A stretch of 64,000 nucleotides of DNA, taken from the NCBI GenBank assembly GCA_038049695.1, contig CP142453.1, positions 115,274,001 through 115,338,000 of the forward strand, written 5' to 3'. The translations under genes and the position numbers were made by a program. Shown piece by piece: positions 1 to 13,117 of the stretch (positions within the stretch are counted from its first letter, which is position 1; each line of letters opens with the position of its first letter). A model generated the notes under the pieces. The model was given only the letters and a program-made list of their open reading frames with translations, did not search any database and was not told the origin of the DNA. The DNA comes from Cinnamomum chago (lineage: Eukaryota > Streptophyta > Magnoliopsida > Laurales > Lauraceae).

Positions 1-155
1 TACAAATGTTTCTTCTCCTTGGTGAAGAGGAGAAAGATAATAGTACTATAGTCCTAAATTTGTAGAAAAACCATCATCCGCCCACTTCACTTTCAATTAT
101 GGAGGAAAATCTTCTCCATGTTTCTGCTCATGCAGTAGGGATCATAATGCAACGT

Positions 156-367
156 TGTAAGGACCTGGGTCAGCTGAGAGCAAGGCAGGGAATCCAATCC
201 CACATCGCTTAAGAAGCGCCCGAAGACTGAGCTTATATGTGCGAGCCCCTCTTATTGGTATAACGCGTTTTGGATGTGGTTGCCTGCGGGCCCAATTAAA
301 GAAACAAAACCGTGCGGGCCGAGGCCCAAAGCGGACAATATTATATCAGGTGGGCTGGGTCGTTACA
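156..367. mobile_element. Solo LTR of a short-LTR retrotransposon
   Basis: The 212-bp unit starts TGTAAGGACC and ends GTCGTTACA, so it has TG...CA ends, and it is flanked by a perfect 5-bp duplication AACGT (151-155 and 368-372). Inside are TCCCACATCG, a TATA-like CTTATATG and GGACAATATTATAT. The copy at 32250-32430 shares the CCACATCG, AAAACCGTG and GGACAATAT blocks and has its own TSD. No internal domain or second LTR is adjacent, so it is a solo LTR left by LTR-LTR recombination, or a TRIM-like remnant. Confidence 0.75.
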
Positions 368-372
368 AACGT

Positions 373-726
373 CCACCTATTCTTATCAGAGTGTACCATG
401 TGGATCTACAAAGAAATTTAAATTGATTTTAGCATAAAGCAAGGCTTCTTTGAAAAGAACTTTTTCAAAATTATCCTATGAAAAAGCACCGGTCATGGGG
501 GAGTATTTTTCTATATAGAAATTATTGAGGGATCGTTTGTCATTTATGCATGTAAAAGGACATTGATTCACACACCCGTGCAAATGAAGTAATTTTGAAA
601 CACATTCCTTCTTCTGTCATTCCCACCTCATTTGACACGTGACTATGACTGACAATTTGCAAGCAACAGTCTTTGCATCAAGAATCCAAAGACGAAGAGA
701 GGCTGAAAATCATTCTGCTGGTTAGC

Positions 727-777
<51 letters not shown>

Positions 778-2936
778 CAGACTCCGGAGCGAATCCAAAA
801 ACGATGCTGAGTGCCACTGTCGATTTGCTGCTTCTATGAGACAACGATGATGGAGACTGGAGAAAGGAGATGGTTTTGAGGGTCTGACGGATAACGAGAA
901 GAGTTATGGAATTCTGAAACAACTTGGGCGATTGCACCCCTACGTGAGGTGGACTCCATATTAGGTTTATGCAGTTAATTTGGTCGCTCGTAGGTGAACA
1001 TTACCTTGTAAGTAGACCTAAAGTGCTATTAATCTATGACATGGTCCTTGATGAAATATTTTAGCTATGTATATGATCTCTCATTAAAATAGTGTGATAC
1101 AAATTTAAAGGGCTAAACCAATTTCGAGTTCGAAACATATAATACAGGGAAGCATAATTGTAGATGAAAGGATGGTGAGACCAGTTAGACTAACTGGAGA
1201 AGGATGAACCGTAGAACTACATGACGTTAGAGGTTACAGCACGTTTGTATAGCCCATTTCCACATAAAAGGAAGTGATTTTCTACATAAAACACTTTTTT
1301 CATGCATTTGGTGCTGTAATTTTCCGTGGAATTGTTTTTTTTTTTTCCTTGCCATTTCAGCTTTTTCCTTTCTCACCCTGGAAATAGACTTTCTATGGGG
1401 GGTGGGGTGGGGTTTATGAGAAGTTCATTGCCACATAAAATGGAACACATATATCCCATTTCCTCAGTATTTCTCATGTCAAAACCCCATCGTCTCCTAA
1501 GCTTTACGCCTCCCGGCAAGCTACAACATCTTCTCTTCTCCAACCTCCCCTGCAGCCACCCACCTCCATTACAGCCGATGCAGCACCTCCGCTGCAATTG
1601 ATGCCGCCTCCTCTACAGCTACATCACCTAACCATCATCTTTCTTTCCCCTTCCCTTCCAACCCCAACCACCCATAAACCCCATCTGTGCTACCCCCCAT
1701 ACATCTTTTTTGTTTTAATGTTTTTTAAATAAACTATTATTTGATTATCTGGATAGTATTTTTGTTATGGGCATTGTGATGTGAGATTTTAAACCATTCA
1801 TTTACATTTGTGTACTCGTAAATTATGATAGACTTTCGTTTAATCTTGACTGTATCGGCCGATTTGGGATTTCGGCAAAATTTTTTGGAATTACATTTCG
1901 GAAAAAACATAAGATAATATATATATATATATACATCTATAAGTAAAAAAATAGAAAAAGTAATAAATATAGATTTAATCCATTATAGTAATTGTTTTGG
2001 AATTATATGTTGGAAAAATATAAGAAATACAAAACATATATGTAATAAAAGTAAAAAAAAAATTAATTATGTAAAATTTCATTCCGCCGAAAAGTCATAT
2101 TTCAGCCAAAATCCCGAATTTTGACCGAGATTGACCCAAATTTAAACCAAAAATTGAATTTCGGTCACTTGACCGAAATGAAAATTTTTGGCCATTTCAA
2201 TCGAAACAGTACGAAATTAATAACTATGCTTCCAACCTTGGCCTTGACTTACTTGCAAGTGTTAGATTGTTCCCAATAATCTCAGGATCAACCTCAACAT
2301 CGATTTAATCTGAATAATTCAAATCTATAAAACAATTTGGGCCTTTAACATGGAAACTATGATTAATGCAAGTCAGCAGCGATAGCCACATCAACATTCA
2401 ATCATGTTTTCAATCATGTCATCAATCAGATGTTGGGACCGAGATCTATTAAAACTAAGTTCTAGGATGTATTACTAGAGGGGGTGGAACTCATCTTAAA
2501 CGGTCTAAATTATCGCTATATGGGGCCCAACGATCCAGTTTTTGATGTGTGTGATGATAGGGAATTTGGACCCGTTGTGAAGCCACCTCATCTTCCAACC
2601 TTTCATTGGATTGCGAACACATTATTGGATCACAAAATCTACATGGTTTCCTCTCAAAATAATGCAAACTGTGTCTTAATATACAGTTTCCTTTCACTCT
2701 CTTGCATTATTGCACTAATTAAAACACATGGTTTCCTCTTAAAACTAAGGTAAGAGTAAACTAGGTTAGCTAGGTCAAATATAAGTAATTAATGACCGAG
2801 GTTTGGAGTTACTAATTCAAAAATGAATGATTGAAATGCAGTAATTTTACTAATTTGAATTATTATTAAAACATGTAAATACATGCATATCTAAAAATTA
2901 CAAGTATTTGCTATATTTTATTATTTTTAAATCTTT
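373..2936. other. Intergenic, no gene seen
   Basis: AT-rich DNA upstream of the ARPC5 gene. It holds a (GA)n microsatellite at 729-772, an (AT)n run near 1916-1933, and a stretch at about 1850-2215 where CGGCCGATTTGGGATTTCGG-like sequence recurs in rough inverted orientation. The short frames in it have no recognisable domain and read through simple repeat. Confidence 0.6.
729..772. repeat. (GA)n microsatellite
   Basis: About 22 uninterrupted GA dinucleotides. Confidence 0.95.
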
Positions 2937-2940
2937 CTTT

Positions 2941-2949
2941 TATAAAAAA
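2941..2949 (+). promoter_or_regulatory. Probable TATA box of the ARPC5 gene
   Basis: TATAAAAAA lies 92 bp upstream of the chosen ATG at 3033. The interval between them is short and rich in GA, as expected of a compact plant 5' UTR. Found by position and motif only. Confidence 0.5.
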
Positions 2950-3032
2950 TGACTCCACCAAGTCGCATAAGTGAATCCCACGAATATACATACATCGCAC
3001 CACAGAGAGAGAGACTGAGAGAGAGAGGAGAA

Positions 3033-6000
3033 ATGGCGGGAAGCGAAGATCCCTCTCTGGAGGCCGATCACGCTCAAGCTATCATCGCCAGAATCGAACA
3101 CAAATCGCGAAAGATCGAAAGCTTGCTCAAACAGTAATCTCGAATTTCCTTCTCCTTTCTTTGATCTCCTTTTCATCTTCCAGAGAAACCCTAACCCTAG
3201 ATCTCTCCACCTTACACTGATTTTTTGCCCTAGGTATAAGCCAGTCGAGGCCCTCAAAACCGCTCTCGAAGGATCTCCTCCCAACACCAAGGACGAGAGA
3301 TGCAAGGTTCTGTAATTTTTTCTTTCTTCTTCCTTCTCTTTGGATTTGGTTTTGTTAGATTTTTTTTTTTTTGTTCGTTTCCTTCGGATATGGATTTTCT
3401 GTTTGTGATTCATGTGCGCGTTTGGATGTGCAGGCGGCGAATTGGATAGTGGTGCATCGGGCGCTGATGGCGATCAAAGATGTGGATGGGATGTTCTCTT
3501 CTTTGGATCCGGAGTACTATGACATCCTCATGAAGTGAGCACTCTCTCTCTCTCTCTCTCTCTCATTTCTGGTTGTTTATATTGTTACATGTCTCTTGTC
3601 TCTGATTGGAAGTTCTTTGCTTACTAGTAGTATCAGTTTTCTCTCTCTCATTTCTGGTTGTTTATATTGTTACATGTCTCTTGTCTCTGATTGGAAGTTC
3701 TTTGCTTACTAGTAGTATCAGTTTTCTCTCTCTCATTTCTGGTTGTTTATATTGTTACATGTCTCTTGTCTCTGATTGGAAGTTCTTTGCTTACTAGTAG
3801 TATCAGTTTTCTTACTGTAATTTTTCCTCAAAGTCGTTCATTATTTGCCAAAAGCATTTTTTTTTTTTGGCAATTGAGAGGTTTTGTTATGTGAAAGGGA
3901 AGAGGTTTTGTTATGTGAAAGGGAATTGAATTCCTAGAAATTAATGGCCAAATGGCCTCCAACAAAGGAAGATGAAAGCGGTGAAAGGTTGACGAAATAA
4001 GGTGGACATGTAGATGGGACGCCTGGGATTTGCTTTACCAGGGTGACAGCTGGGCATTTATTTCCCATATCTCCTTCTGCATTTTCCATTAAAGTGATGG
4101 TTGATTTTGGATCTTTACCTTTGTTTCTTCAATTCTAACCACTGTTAGAAACAGAATTTTTAGAGTTCTAGGGGTTTAATTGCGTGAAACAAACGGGATT
4201 TTATAGTTTTGGGGGAATCAAGACATTGAAATATTGGTGGAAATCAGGACTGTTTTGAGATTCACTGCTCTGCAGAAAGGGGAGCCTTGTAGTATTTGGG
4301 CCTTTATTCAAGTGCAGCCTTAGTTTTTTTTTTTTTTTTTTATCTGTGAGTTTGATTTGGTGAGGTACTAAGCTGTCTTGGGCTTTGTGGATTGTGAGAT
4401 AAATGTTGACATCAAGGATTGTATAGTATTTAATGGTGTGATCTATGCCTATAAGCGATGGAGAGTGGCTGAGGCGACAAAGTATGTTATAGGCTGTTTG
4501 GTCTCTCTAAATGTTTAGAGATTTTGGAATTTGATATTCAGGGGTGGCAACTGAATTCAACAATTTATAATCAGGGCCTGTTGGAGTCTAATTAGCTCAT
4601 CATGGTTGTTTTTTTTTTTCCTTCTTTTCTTTTCTTTTTTTAATGGGCGACAAGTGTGGTATGTTTGTTGTAAGTGGTACAGGTTGGAAAATATGGTATA
4701 CTTTGTTCTTTACCTTTTGATATGTACTTGAGATAGCATTTTAGCTTTTTATCTATATATTCTAATTTCTTAAGGGTATGTTTATATTATATTATATGGG
4801 GAGAGTTCTATTTGTTAAGTGTATGCTTGGTTCATATGGAGAAATCTCTCCCCTCGTGGAGGAGGCGTGCCCAACCATCAAACGTTGCTGAGGTATTTTG
4901 GGGAAGAAAAAAATGTCAGACTTTGCATGCTTATGTAGACCCGAGGTTCCATTGTGTGTTAGAAATGGTGAAATTGGTGTTTATATGCTCATGGTTTTAT
5001 ATTGATAAAATAGATGTGTTGTGACTTATGATTCATGCATGAATCTGTGAATATAGATTTTGAAGGAATGTTGAGATATTGAATTAGTAAAGTCATGAAC
5101 ATGGAACTCATATGAAAAGTTAATGACTTCAAGTTTGAATTGGATAGATCTTCATGGAAATAGGAGATAGAAGCATTAGATTTATCTTTAATGGCAATTG
5201 TTGTCAGATCTAGTTCTATACAATACTGTGGACAGAGATCTGTTTTCGTAACCTGTAGCTAAGAAGCTATTCTTGGTGGAAAGATTGAAGCAGTGGTCGA
5301 AGCATCTACAGCTGTCATTTGCTTGTACAAGAGTGCAATCTTATGGAAGTTTACTGATGTATGATGGAAATTCTTATGACGCAAAATAGATGAAGTAAAG
5401 CTTTCATGCTAATGACAACCTTAAGAGCTTTGCTTTGTATTGAATACCGATTCTATCATATTCATATATGTCCAAACACACCTTCTTGCAACCTAAATAA
5501 ACACAGGTTTGCAACAAGCCAGCTACATTGTTAGGGGCATTGCCCAGTCTTCACTTTGCCTATAGAAAGTAAATACTACTTCCATAGTAGGACTGATCCT
5601 CAATAAAGTCAAAGCATCTTCTTACTTAATTCAATTGGAAAAGACACATTTCTAGGATGATATATCTCATAAAAAATGAAATTCTGGAAATTGCAACCAC
5701 GTTTTTTATGGCTAATTTTCATATTAGATGACATTTTTAAGATGATGAACTTTACATTGGGCTCTCTCCTAGTTGGTTAAAATGTTTGTTGTGCTTATTA
5801 TAACTATAAATCTTAGTATTGTTTGCTAAGCTGATTTTCTGGTCCTAATTGGGCGAAATGCTTGTTGTATACATATAACTTTAAAAGTCAGCGTTTGAAA
5901 AACCGAATAGGGCTGTCCAACTGGCTGTGTTTGACTCAAAAATGGTACCTTGGATGGCCCAGAACAAAGCAAATCACTTTTATTTTTGAAGAGTTTTTTT

Positions 6001-9000
6001 TTTTTTTTGAAGAGAAAATAGAATTTAATAAAAAATAGAATTTAATAAAAAATAGAATTTAATAAAAAATAGAAAGTGATATGTAATAAATGTGAAAATT
6101 AATGAAGAGAGAGAGAGTTTATAGTGGTTCGGTCTGGATGACCTACGTCCACTTCAAGTGATCGCTTTATTGCTCTGGGGAGGAGATTACAAAGTAGTCA
6201 GATACAATAATGATGTGTAGAATTCGAGAGAAGCCAGACAAAACCACTTAAGCTGATATAGACCACCGGCTGGACCAGGTTGAACGAGCAATCTTGATTA
6301 TTTTTTTGCTAATTTAGTCCTTTTTTCTATGTTATTTTCTCTTTATGATGTCATGGTTGGTTCCAATTGAACTGGTTGGACTGAACTAACCACACAATTG
6401 TTTCAACCTCCAGTACATTGGTAAAATATATTAGATTGTTGTTTAGCTGATATTCTAGGTGTCATTATTCTGCTAGTGGCATGACTATTTTGATCATGGT
6501 TTGAAGTATCACCTGGTACTTACGGTAATTGTCAATACATATCAGTTTGGAGACCCACCGATACAGTATATTGGCATGCAATTGGGTTGATTCCCTGATA
6601 TGGTTCAATATGTATCAGCTTTTGGCGATGCTAATATGGCATCCATCAGGGGCAGACCCAGGTGATGGGATTTGTAGGCAGTCGTCCCCATCACACATTG
6701 TTGGTATTTCACTCTTATGGGCTAGACCATCAAGCTTGGGACCTAGTTTGGACCTGGGTCCGCCACTGGTCTCCATAATGATACTCAAGAATTGAAACTT
6801 GTGGAAAATCGAGTTGACTTTGTTTTGGTTTTCCGTGCCCCGCTTCAAACAAACAATTCACTGTGGGATACATTGATGTATTCAGTTCGATATTCCTGAA
6901 CTTCTCATGATTTTGTCATGCTAATAAAATATCTGTCTGGGAAATCTCTGTCTGTTTTCATAGTTTCCTTGTTTCCAATGAGTTGGACTCCAAACTTTGA
7001 CGGTGATTTTTTTATTTGCTATAGTGCTTGTTAGAATAACCATAGAAATAAGTTTATTGGAAGCATCCCCTATGCTAAACTTTATGGAAACACCTGATTA
7101 CCTACTAATTTAACATATAATAGAACAAGACAACATTATGGAAACTACGAAATTGTATATCAGTTATTTTTTGGTGAGTATGATATTAGTCGATATTAGT
7201 TTTTGCAAAAGAGATAGTTGAAAAAATTAAGGCCCCGTTTGGCATCGTTTCCGTGTTCCCGATTTTGTGCTAAGACCTGATTGTGTTGAGACCGTGTTGT
7301 GCAGAACTTGTTTGGCAAGATTATATTAAATTGATCTGTTGAAAATACGCTGTATGGAACTTGTTTGGTAATTAAAATAACAATTGTTTGGTTAAATGAA
7401 GGTGTTTGGATGGTTGTGGTAAAGGAAAAGTGACTTTTTTATTTTATTTTTTTGTAAAACTGCATTTCTATATCATATCATATGGCACACACAACCATTC
7501 ATGTGCTCCATCGGACAGTGGGTCCCACTCCCATTGATATGAAATTTTTGCATAGATCCTGGTGGGCATGGGATTCATCTTTATCTGTTTGGATTATAAT
7601 TAAGTGGACCCAGGATGGAGTTCCAAGCTGGTTTGCTAGTTTCTGACATGGATTTAATCACACTTCTGTCATGCGCTCAGTCAGACGGTTGGACCCACCC
7701 TTATTGAAATGAAATTTAAGGTATATCATTAGAGGGGATAGTCTTCATTTTCGACAGTTTGGATTATAATTATGTGGGCCCCACGGTAGATTCCTAGAGG
7801 CCTGCTAGTTCAGGTATAATAGCTGCAACAAGGAACCAAACTTGTCTTCAGCACCAGAAATGAAATTTTAGAATGTATTAAGGGATGAATAATCATACAG
7901 TGAAAAGATAGACGGAAAGAGAAAAGAACAAGTGAAGGAGAGAGAGAACAGAAATGAAGAGGATCACTCATCTCTCCAACTCTCCTTATCATCAAGTTCT
8001 TGTTCCTTCATTCTAGTGTCTTTTTGAGCTTCGTGCTTGAGAAAGAGAAAGCAAGAGGAGGAAACAGATAGGAGTGCAGATTAAACGATGAGGATTGTTC
8101 TGCGTCCTATTTCTCCGTTGCACGATCTCAATCTTATTCAGGACTTTTTTTTATTTTTATTTTGTGCTTGAGAAAAAAAGGTTTGAGGAAGGTAATAGAT
8201 ACATAGAAGAGACAGTCTCTCTTGTCTTTCTGCTTCCTTACATGGTTTCCACCCTTAAACCACTTTTAAATTCATTTGCCCTAAATAAGGATCTGTTTGA
8301 TGACGTAGAAGATTGGATATACGAAATTCTCTTGGCTGAAAAATCTCCATCATCTCATACATTTTGAGCACACTAAAATGGTTGGAGGGTGCTCTTCCTT
8401 CTCCAACCCTCGCTGCATCCATCCAAACATGGGAGCAAGATGCAGGGGAGGGGGTGTGTCTGGGCAGAATGGGTTTTGGGCATCTGGACTATTTGGGAGA
8501 AGAGAGGAAGAGGGGGTGCGGAGAGAGATTAGAGAAAGTGATAGGGAGAGATACATATAGAGAGAGATTCGAGATTTTATTACAGACCATGTACAGACGT
8601 GTGTTATTTATTTATTTTAGTTGTACACATAACTCAACTTCTAAGCACACGGAATCTCTGGTTATGACAGAACTGCCAATGGTGTTGAGATTACATCAGG
8701 TCCAGCTATGTGTAGTTAGGATGTGCTAAATTCATTATCAAGAAGTTGCTCCAATAAATTGAGGGCAGCAAATAAATCTTGATGTTGGTTGGCAACTTTG
8801 TTGTCCCCTACTGATTGGAGTTAGATTGAGCCTCACTTTCTTTAAAAAGGTTGAGGTAAATCTAAAATAAATCTTCAACATAAGAAAAAGCCCGAGAAAT
8901 TGTAAAAATGTGTGAAAATATTCAATACTTTTTCAATCAATTTTTTATTTTTATTTTTATTTTTAAATCTTATGGGACAATGTGAATTGTGAATCTTGAA

Positions 9001-9761
9001 ATGTTGTGTTTCATTTTTGTTCATGTCAGTTTACTACTCTGGACCATAGTTTTAAACTTGCTCAAAACAGAGTCATGTTGCTTGATATGTACACAGTTTT
9101 CTGCCATTACATATACCAAGTTTTATGGCTTTAGACTTTTTTATTTATTTTTTCCGGAAAGGAAGATATATTAACGTCAGAAAAAAAAAAAAAAAAAAAA
9201 AAAGAACAAGGAAAAGTCCGAAGATCCCTGTGCAAAAATTTACATCAAAATATTAGAAGAGGACCATACTATGGCTTTAGTCTTAAGATCATAAGTGTAT
9301 TGGCACTCCATTGTCACCACTTTTGTGTTCTATTTTCTTTTTAAATTTATTTACATCAACACCATCACAATAAGAGAATAGAAAATGTAATTTAAATTTT
9401 TTTATTTCCTAAACAATTTTCAATTCTTTTTTCCTTTTAGAAAAAGGAGCTAAACAAACTGAGATTTCTTTGGAGGACTTTCTTTCCTTTTCTCTTGCTT
9501 CTTTATATCAATAGATCTATGTTCTATTTAATGTGTCATGTACGTAAAATGTTCTCATGATTTGTGATGTATGTTGTTGATAAATGATCCATACAACACC
9601 TTGGTGCATTGGTTAGGAGTAACAGTATCCTTCCCCATAGAGGAGGTACAAGGCACGAGCTATAGTCTGCTCCCTACCAGCTGGCATGGCCTCTGAACAT
9701 GTGTGAATATTCAGTTAACAAAATTAGTTGGAAAAATAATCAACTCTCTCTCTCTCTCTCT

Positions 9762-9820
<59 letters not shown>

Positions 9821-10101
9821 TGGCCTAGACAAGCTGAGCTACATGAATACTGTATTGCATCGAGGAGAGAGAATTTCCTCGGAACATGTCTGTCACCCAT
9901 ATTGCCTTGCAAAGTTTCTTTGGAAAGTTGTCAGCTAACTTAACTGCACCATTACAAAATTGCAGGTATTTATATAGAGGATTGGCTACTGGAGACCGGC
10001 CAACATGCGATCAATGCTTGCGAATTCATGAAAAGCTGACAGAAAGAGCTGGTTTGGGCTGTATACTTCGTTCACTTGCAGATACTTTAAATACCGTTTA
10101 A
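3033..10101 (+). CDS. ARPC5A: Actin-related protein 2/3 complex subunit 5 (p16-Arc)
   Basis: Encodes the small ARPC5 subunit of the ARP2/3 complex, which nucleates branched actin filaments downstream of SCAR/WAVE. Exons: 3033-3133, 3234-3306, 3434-3534 and 9966-10101 (411 bp, 136 aa). All introns are GT-AG and phases fit across each junction. The protein starts MAGSEDPSLEADHAQAIIAR, continues through KIESLLKQYKPVEALKTALE and NWIVVHRALMAIKDVDGM, and ends LTERAGLGCILR...LNTV. Length and blocks match plant ARPC5 (about 130 aa); the whole protein is the ARPC5 fold. The start follows a purine-rich leader and gives the family's acidic N-terminus. Intron 3 is 6.4 kb and holds an 85-bp tandem repeat, a hAT MITE and a palindromic CT/GA tract. 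No lesion is visible. Plants may have two ARPC5 copies, so the A suffix is not proven. Confidence 0.95.
3561..3811. repeat. 85-bp tandem repeat, three copies, in ARPC5 intron 3
   Basis: Three near-identical 85-bp units run from ATTTCTGGTTGTTTATATTG to AGTAGTATCAGTTTT, with starts at 3565, 3650 and 3735. A (CT)n tract at 3541-3564 abuts the 5' splice site. The high identity of the units suggests recent duplication. Confidence 0.95.
3812..6075. other. Intronic sequence, no further feature
   Basis: Interior of ARPC5 intron 3. It contains T-rich runs (3858-3869, 4324-4340) and no recognisable coding or element boundary. Confidence 0.5.
6076..6260. repeat. Possible LTR fragment in ARPC5 intron 3
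   Basis: Contains AGTGGTTCGGTC followed by ACCTACGTCCACTT and GGAGATTACAA, an order common in LTRs of plant retrotransposons. A short tandem of AAAAATAGAATTTAAT units precedes it (6020-6070). I found no TSD or paired LTR, so this is only a likely relic. Confidence 0.35.
6647..6768. mobile_element. hAT-type MITE in ARPC5 intron 3
   Basis: The 122-bp element has inverted ends CAGGGGCAGACCCAGG and, on the other strand, CAGTGGCGGACCCAGG. Flanking 8-mers GCATCCAT and GTCTCCAT match at 6 of 8 positions, fitting a decayed 8-bp hAT duplication. The CAGNGGCGGA terminus is shared with the larger element at 22867-23330. Confidence 0.75.
7492..7812. repeat. Diverged tandem duplication, unit about 175 bp
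   Basis: Two diverged copies (about 7492-7646 and 7667-7812) share GTGCTC/GCGCTC, TTGATATGAAATTT-like and GTTTGGATTATAATTA blocks ending in TGGGCCC/TGGACCC. The preceding GGCCCCGTTTGG at 7233-7244 looks like a transposon end, but no matching end was found. Confidence 0.5.
9744..9815. repeat. Palindromic (CT)n(GA)n microsatellite
   Basis: Ten CT units switch directly to about 25 GA units at 9763/9764, so the first 20 bp can pair with the next 20 bp without a loop. It lies about 150 bp upstream of the acceptor of ARPC5 exon 4. Confidence 0.95.
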
Positions 10102-13100
10102 TGCTGCTTCTTTCTTTCTTTCTTTTTTGTTTTTTTTAATCATTGATTGACATTCCCATTGGTAGCATCTACTATATTCCTATCTGTAATTTACCACCGT
10201 AACACTTGCCTGTTCATCGATGTGTCAACATCACTGCATTTGATGGACCTCTTTTGTGGAGATATTGAAGCAATTTGTGTTGCATACACGCTTATTACTT
10301 TTCCTTTCCTACTATGCATAATCATTCTTATTGTGATCTAGAAGAAACCAAGGTTTGGAAAACTCAGTGAGTTGACTCTTGACTCTCCTTAGTCATCTTT
10401 TTTTTTATGAGTAAACTCAGCCGAGTCAGATACATACATGAGGTCAAGGGGTCAAGGATTGGCACGAGTAATTAATGCTTTAGGTTTGGAGTTGGCAATT
10501 TAAAATATTAGATTGAAATGTAATAAATTTACTAATCCCTCCAAATGAATATTTTAGAGCCAGATGAGTTGAGTCCAAGTCACAAGTTTTACAACATAGG
10601 AAGAAACCTCACAAAGGTAATAGGAGAAGAAATCTATCGAGTACTGTTTAGCTGTTTACACAGCTTTTAAGCGGATACAATGTGCAGGGTTGGCGAAACC
10701 TAATTTGACCAGCCAACCCAGCCTGACTCGACCTGCATATGACCCACACAGCCTGACCCACATAATTTACAAGTCGGTCATGGGTCAGATTTTCCTGACC
10801 CACATTTAAGTGGGTTAGGTTAGGACCAAACCTGCATAGCCCATATAACTTGCAATTGACCTTGTTAATTTTCCATCCAAAATGCAATATATTAAATGAG
10901 TTATTTTAATGCATGGGCTAAAAAAAGATGTACGGACCTTGGCCAAATGGACTCCATCCTTTACATCAGGTAAACTAAGTAACCATTCTCATTTGATAAA
11001 TGGGTCTGACCCGACCCATTTTCCACCTCTCGGTTCCCAGGCCCAGCGACTTGCGCTGGCCTCCATGAGCAACCTCTTTAATTTCTCGAGAGGTTGGGAC
11101 CGCTGGCTAATCGATTTCATTTACCTTCTCTTTCTTTAATATTGTTATGTGATCCACATATTTCAATACAGTCATAAGGTTAGGCGTTCCTAACTACACG
11201 TTTTGATTTTGGAGATATGGTGTTATTCTCATTGATGTGGTGATTTCCACTATTTTAGTTAAGAGACCTTGTCATGTTTAGTGGGTTTGCAGATAAAGAG
11301 GTGCGTATCCTTGAGGTCACCTTAATTCTTTTCACTATCCATCAAAATACATGCTGTACAAATTTAGGGCGGGTTTCAACACAATGCATGGGGAGCAATG
11401 TCACGCCTTATACCACTCCACCAATTCTCACATGGGTATGCTACAAGCAAATTATATTGGCTGAGATATTTAGAATGATTCTAATTATAATTTCATTGTG
11501 ATTCTTAAATAATATAAAATGGGTTTTTAGGGAAAAATAGCATTAAACCCTGGTAAATGGGTGGAGGGATCAAATATTTTCTGATCTTTTATTTATTTAT
11601 TTTTGACTTTCTAGCCGTCATTCCATGCTATCGTGGGATGTTTGTTCTTCCTTTCCGGCGACCTTACCAAGGAATTGAGAAGCAGCCCTTTTTGACTCCT
11701 CTGTCGAGCAATGGTGTTTACTTGTGAAGCAGGCAAAACTCTAAACACCTGATTCTCAACTCTTATTCTGATATTTGCACATACATTCAGTTTTCCCCAA
11801 ACATCCATGATTTCTTGTTCAAGTTAGGACCTTAGATTTCTTTCTTTCCTCCTTCCTATTTGCTCAATTGTTAGATAATTAGGGTTTTTATTTCCGTCAA
11901 TTTCATCCATGCACATTTATCATGCCTACTCATGGTGATACTTGGTTCATTCTCTGCCCATTGTTGGGTTTAGCTGTTGTATGAATTAGATACAAGGACA
12001 GAATTACAATACAGGAGCATTGCAGTATGGTGTAGTAGCACTCTTCAGTGCATGGTGAGGCCGACCTTTTCAAAATCCACGCCTGCTATCAGCCCTAGTA
12101 CCCTATGTAGTGATCAACGTGTAAACTATTTGACTGTACTAAAACATGTGATGAACTTTCTTTTTGCTTCTTTACCTTTGGATAGAAATGGCTGGAGTCC
12201 TTCATTTGTGATCAGTCTAGTGGCTGACCCACCAAACTTTTATTTGAAAAATTAGATACAATGAATATAATGAGTGATAGAGCTGATTATGGAACCAAAG
12301 ATCGATCCACTTGTAACCCCATTGGACAGGGACTTGAATAGGGTGGGCATATGTAGCAGCCAAAAAAGAAAGAATGGATCATGTTTTAGGCAATCTCTCT
12401 AACACGGTCGTTAGAATTTATTTTTTCTTCCACTGAACAACATTTTGGCAGCTAAACTGACCCTTTCACGATTTCTTCAAACAACCAGACACATTTGAGT
12501 ATTTAAGAGTGACGTCGACTGTTCCGTGTCTTGAGAAATTCTCCTCCCATCGTCAGATTTGCAAGTTGAAAAAAAAAGAGTGATGATTTCAGTGTGCCGT
12601 AAAGTCATGATTTAAGACACTATATTATGTTATGTGTCGGCTTTACCAAGAATCCAATCCCACCAAACATTCGGTTTCATATATATAAGTCTGGAATAAG
12701 ATAACCAATAAAGTCACATCAAATTATCACAACTTAGATTAACAGAAAAGCTTTGCACAAGTTGATTTGGAATACATGTGAAATCTGATTGCCCAACTCA
12801 ACCCCCCCACACTTTTCTATCTCTTCATAATTAATACATTTAGTAAGAAAAGAAGACCAGAAAAATACCTGCCAGTACTACCCACCTAACCAAAGAGAAG
12901 ACCAGAAAAATACCTGCCAGTACTACCCACCTAACCAACCAAAGGATCTCATGAACTAAAAAATAGAGACCTTAAACAAACACCTTACACCTTTCTCTAA
13001 TTTTTTTTTTCTCAATCTTTTCCCATATATATGTTAGTTAAAAACAATGCTCTCAAATTAGTACCCTTAGTAGTGATTAATAATAATAATAATAATAAGC

Positions 13101-13117
13101 AATGGGATTGGGTATTT
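10102..13117. other. Intergenic between convergent ARPC5 and HD-Zip genes
   Basis: Shared 3' region of the + strand ARPC5 and - strand HD-Zip genes. It contains degenerate TGACCCACA-type repeats at 10690-10835 and 10985-11030 resembling decayed MITE ends, an (AAT)n run at 13078-13099 and a 45-bp tandem duplication at 12852-12941. No gene seen. Confidence 0.6.
12852..12941. repeat. 45-bp tandem duplication, two copies
   Basis: Two copies of a unit starting GAAGACCAGAAAAATACCTG (12852 and 12897) are essentially identical. It lies about 180 bp downstream of the HD-Zip stop codon, probably in its 3' UTR or flank. Confidence 0.9.

Noticed and set aside
2940..3413. 157-codon frame antisense to ARPC5 exons 1-2
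   Set aside because: It is a shadow of the ARPC5 exons and T-rich introns, with a lysine-rich start from poly(T).
7233..7244. GGCCCCGTTTGG transposon-like end in ARPC5 intron 3
   Set aside because: No matching inverted end or target duplication found downstream.
9699..9938. Frames of alternating Ser-Leu or Arg-Glu across GA/CT repeats
   Set aside because: Pure translation of a dinucleotide microsatellite inside an intron.
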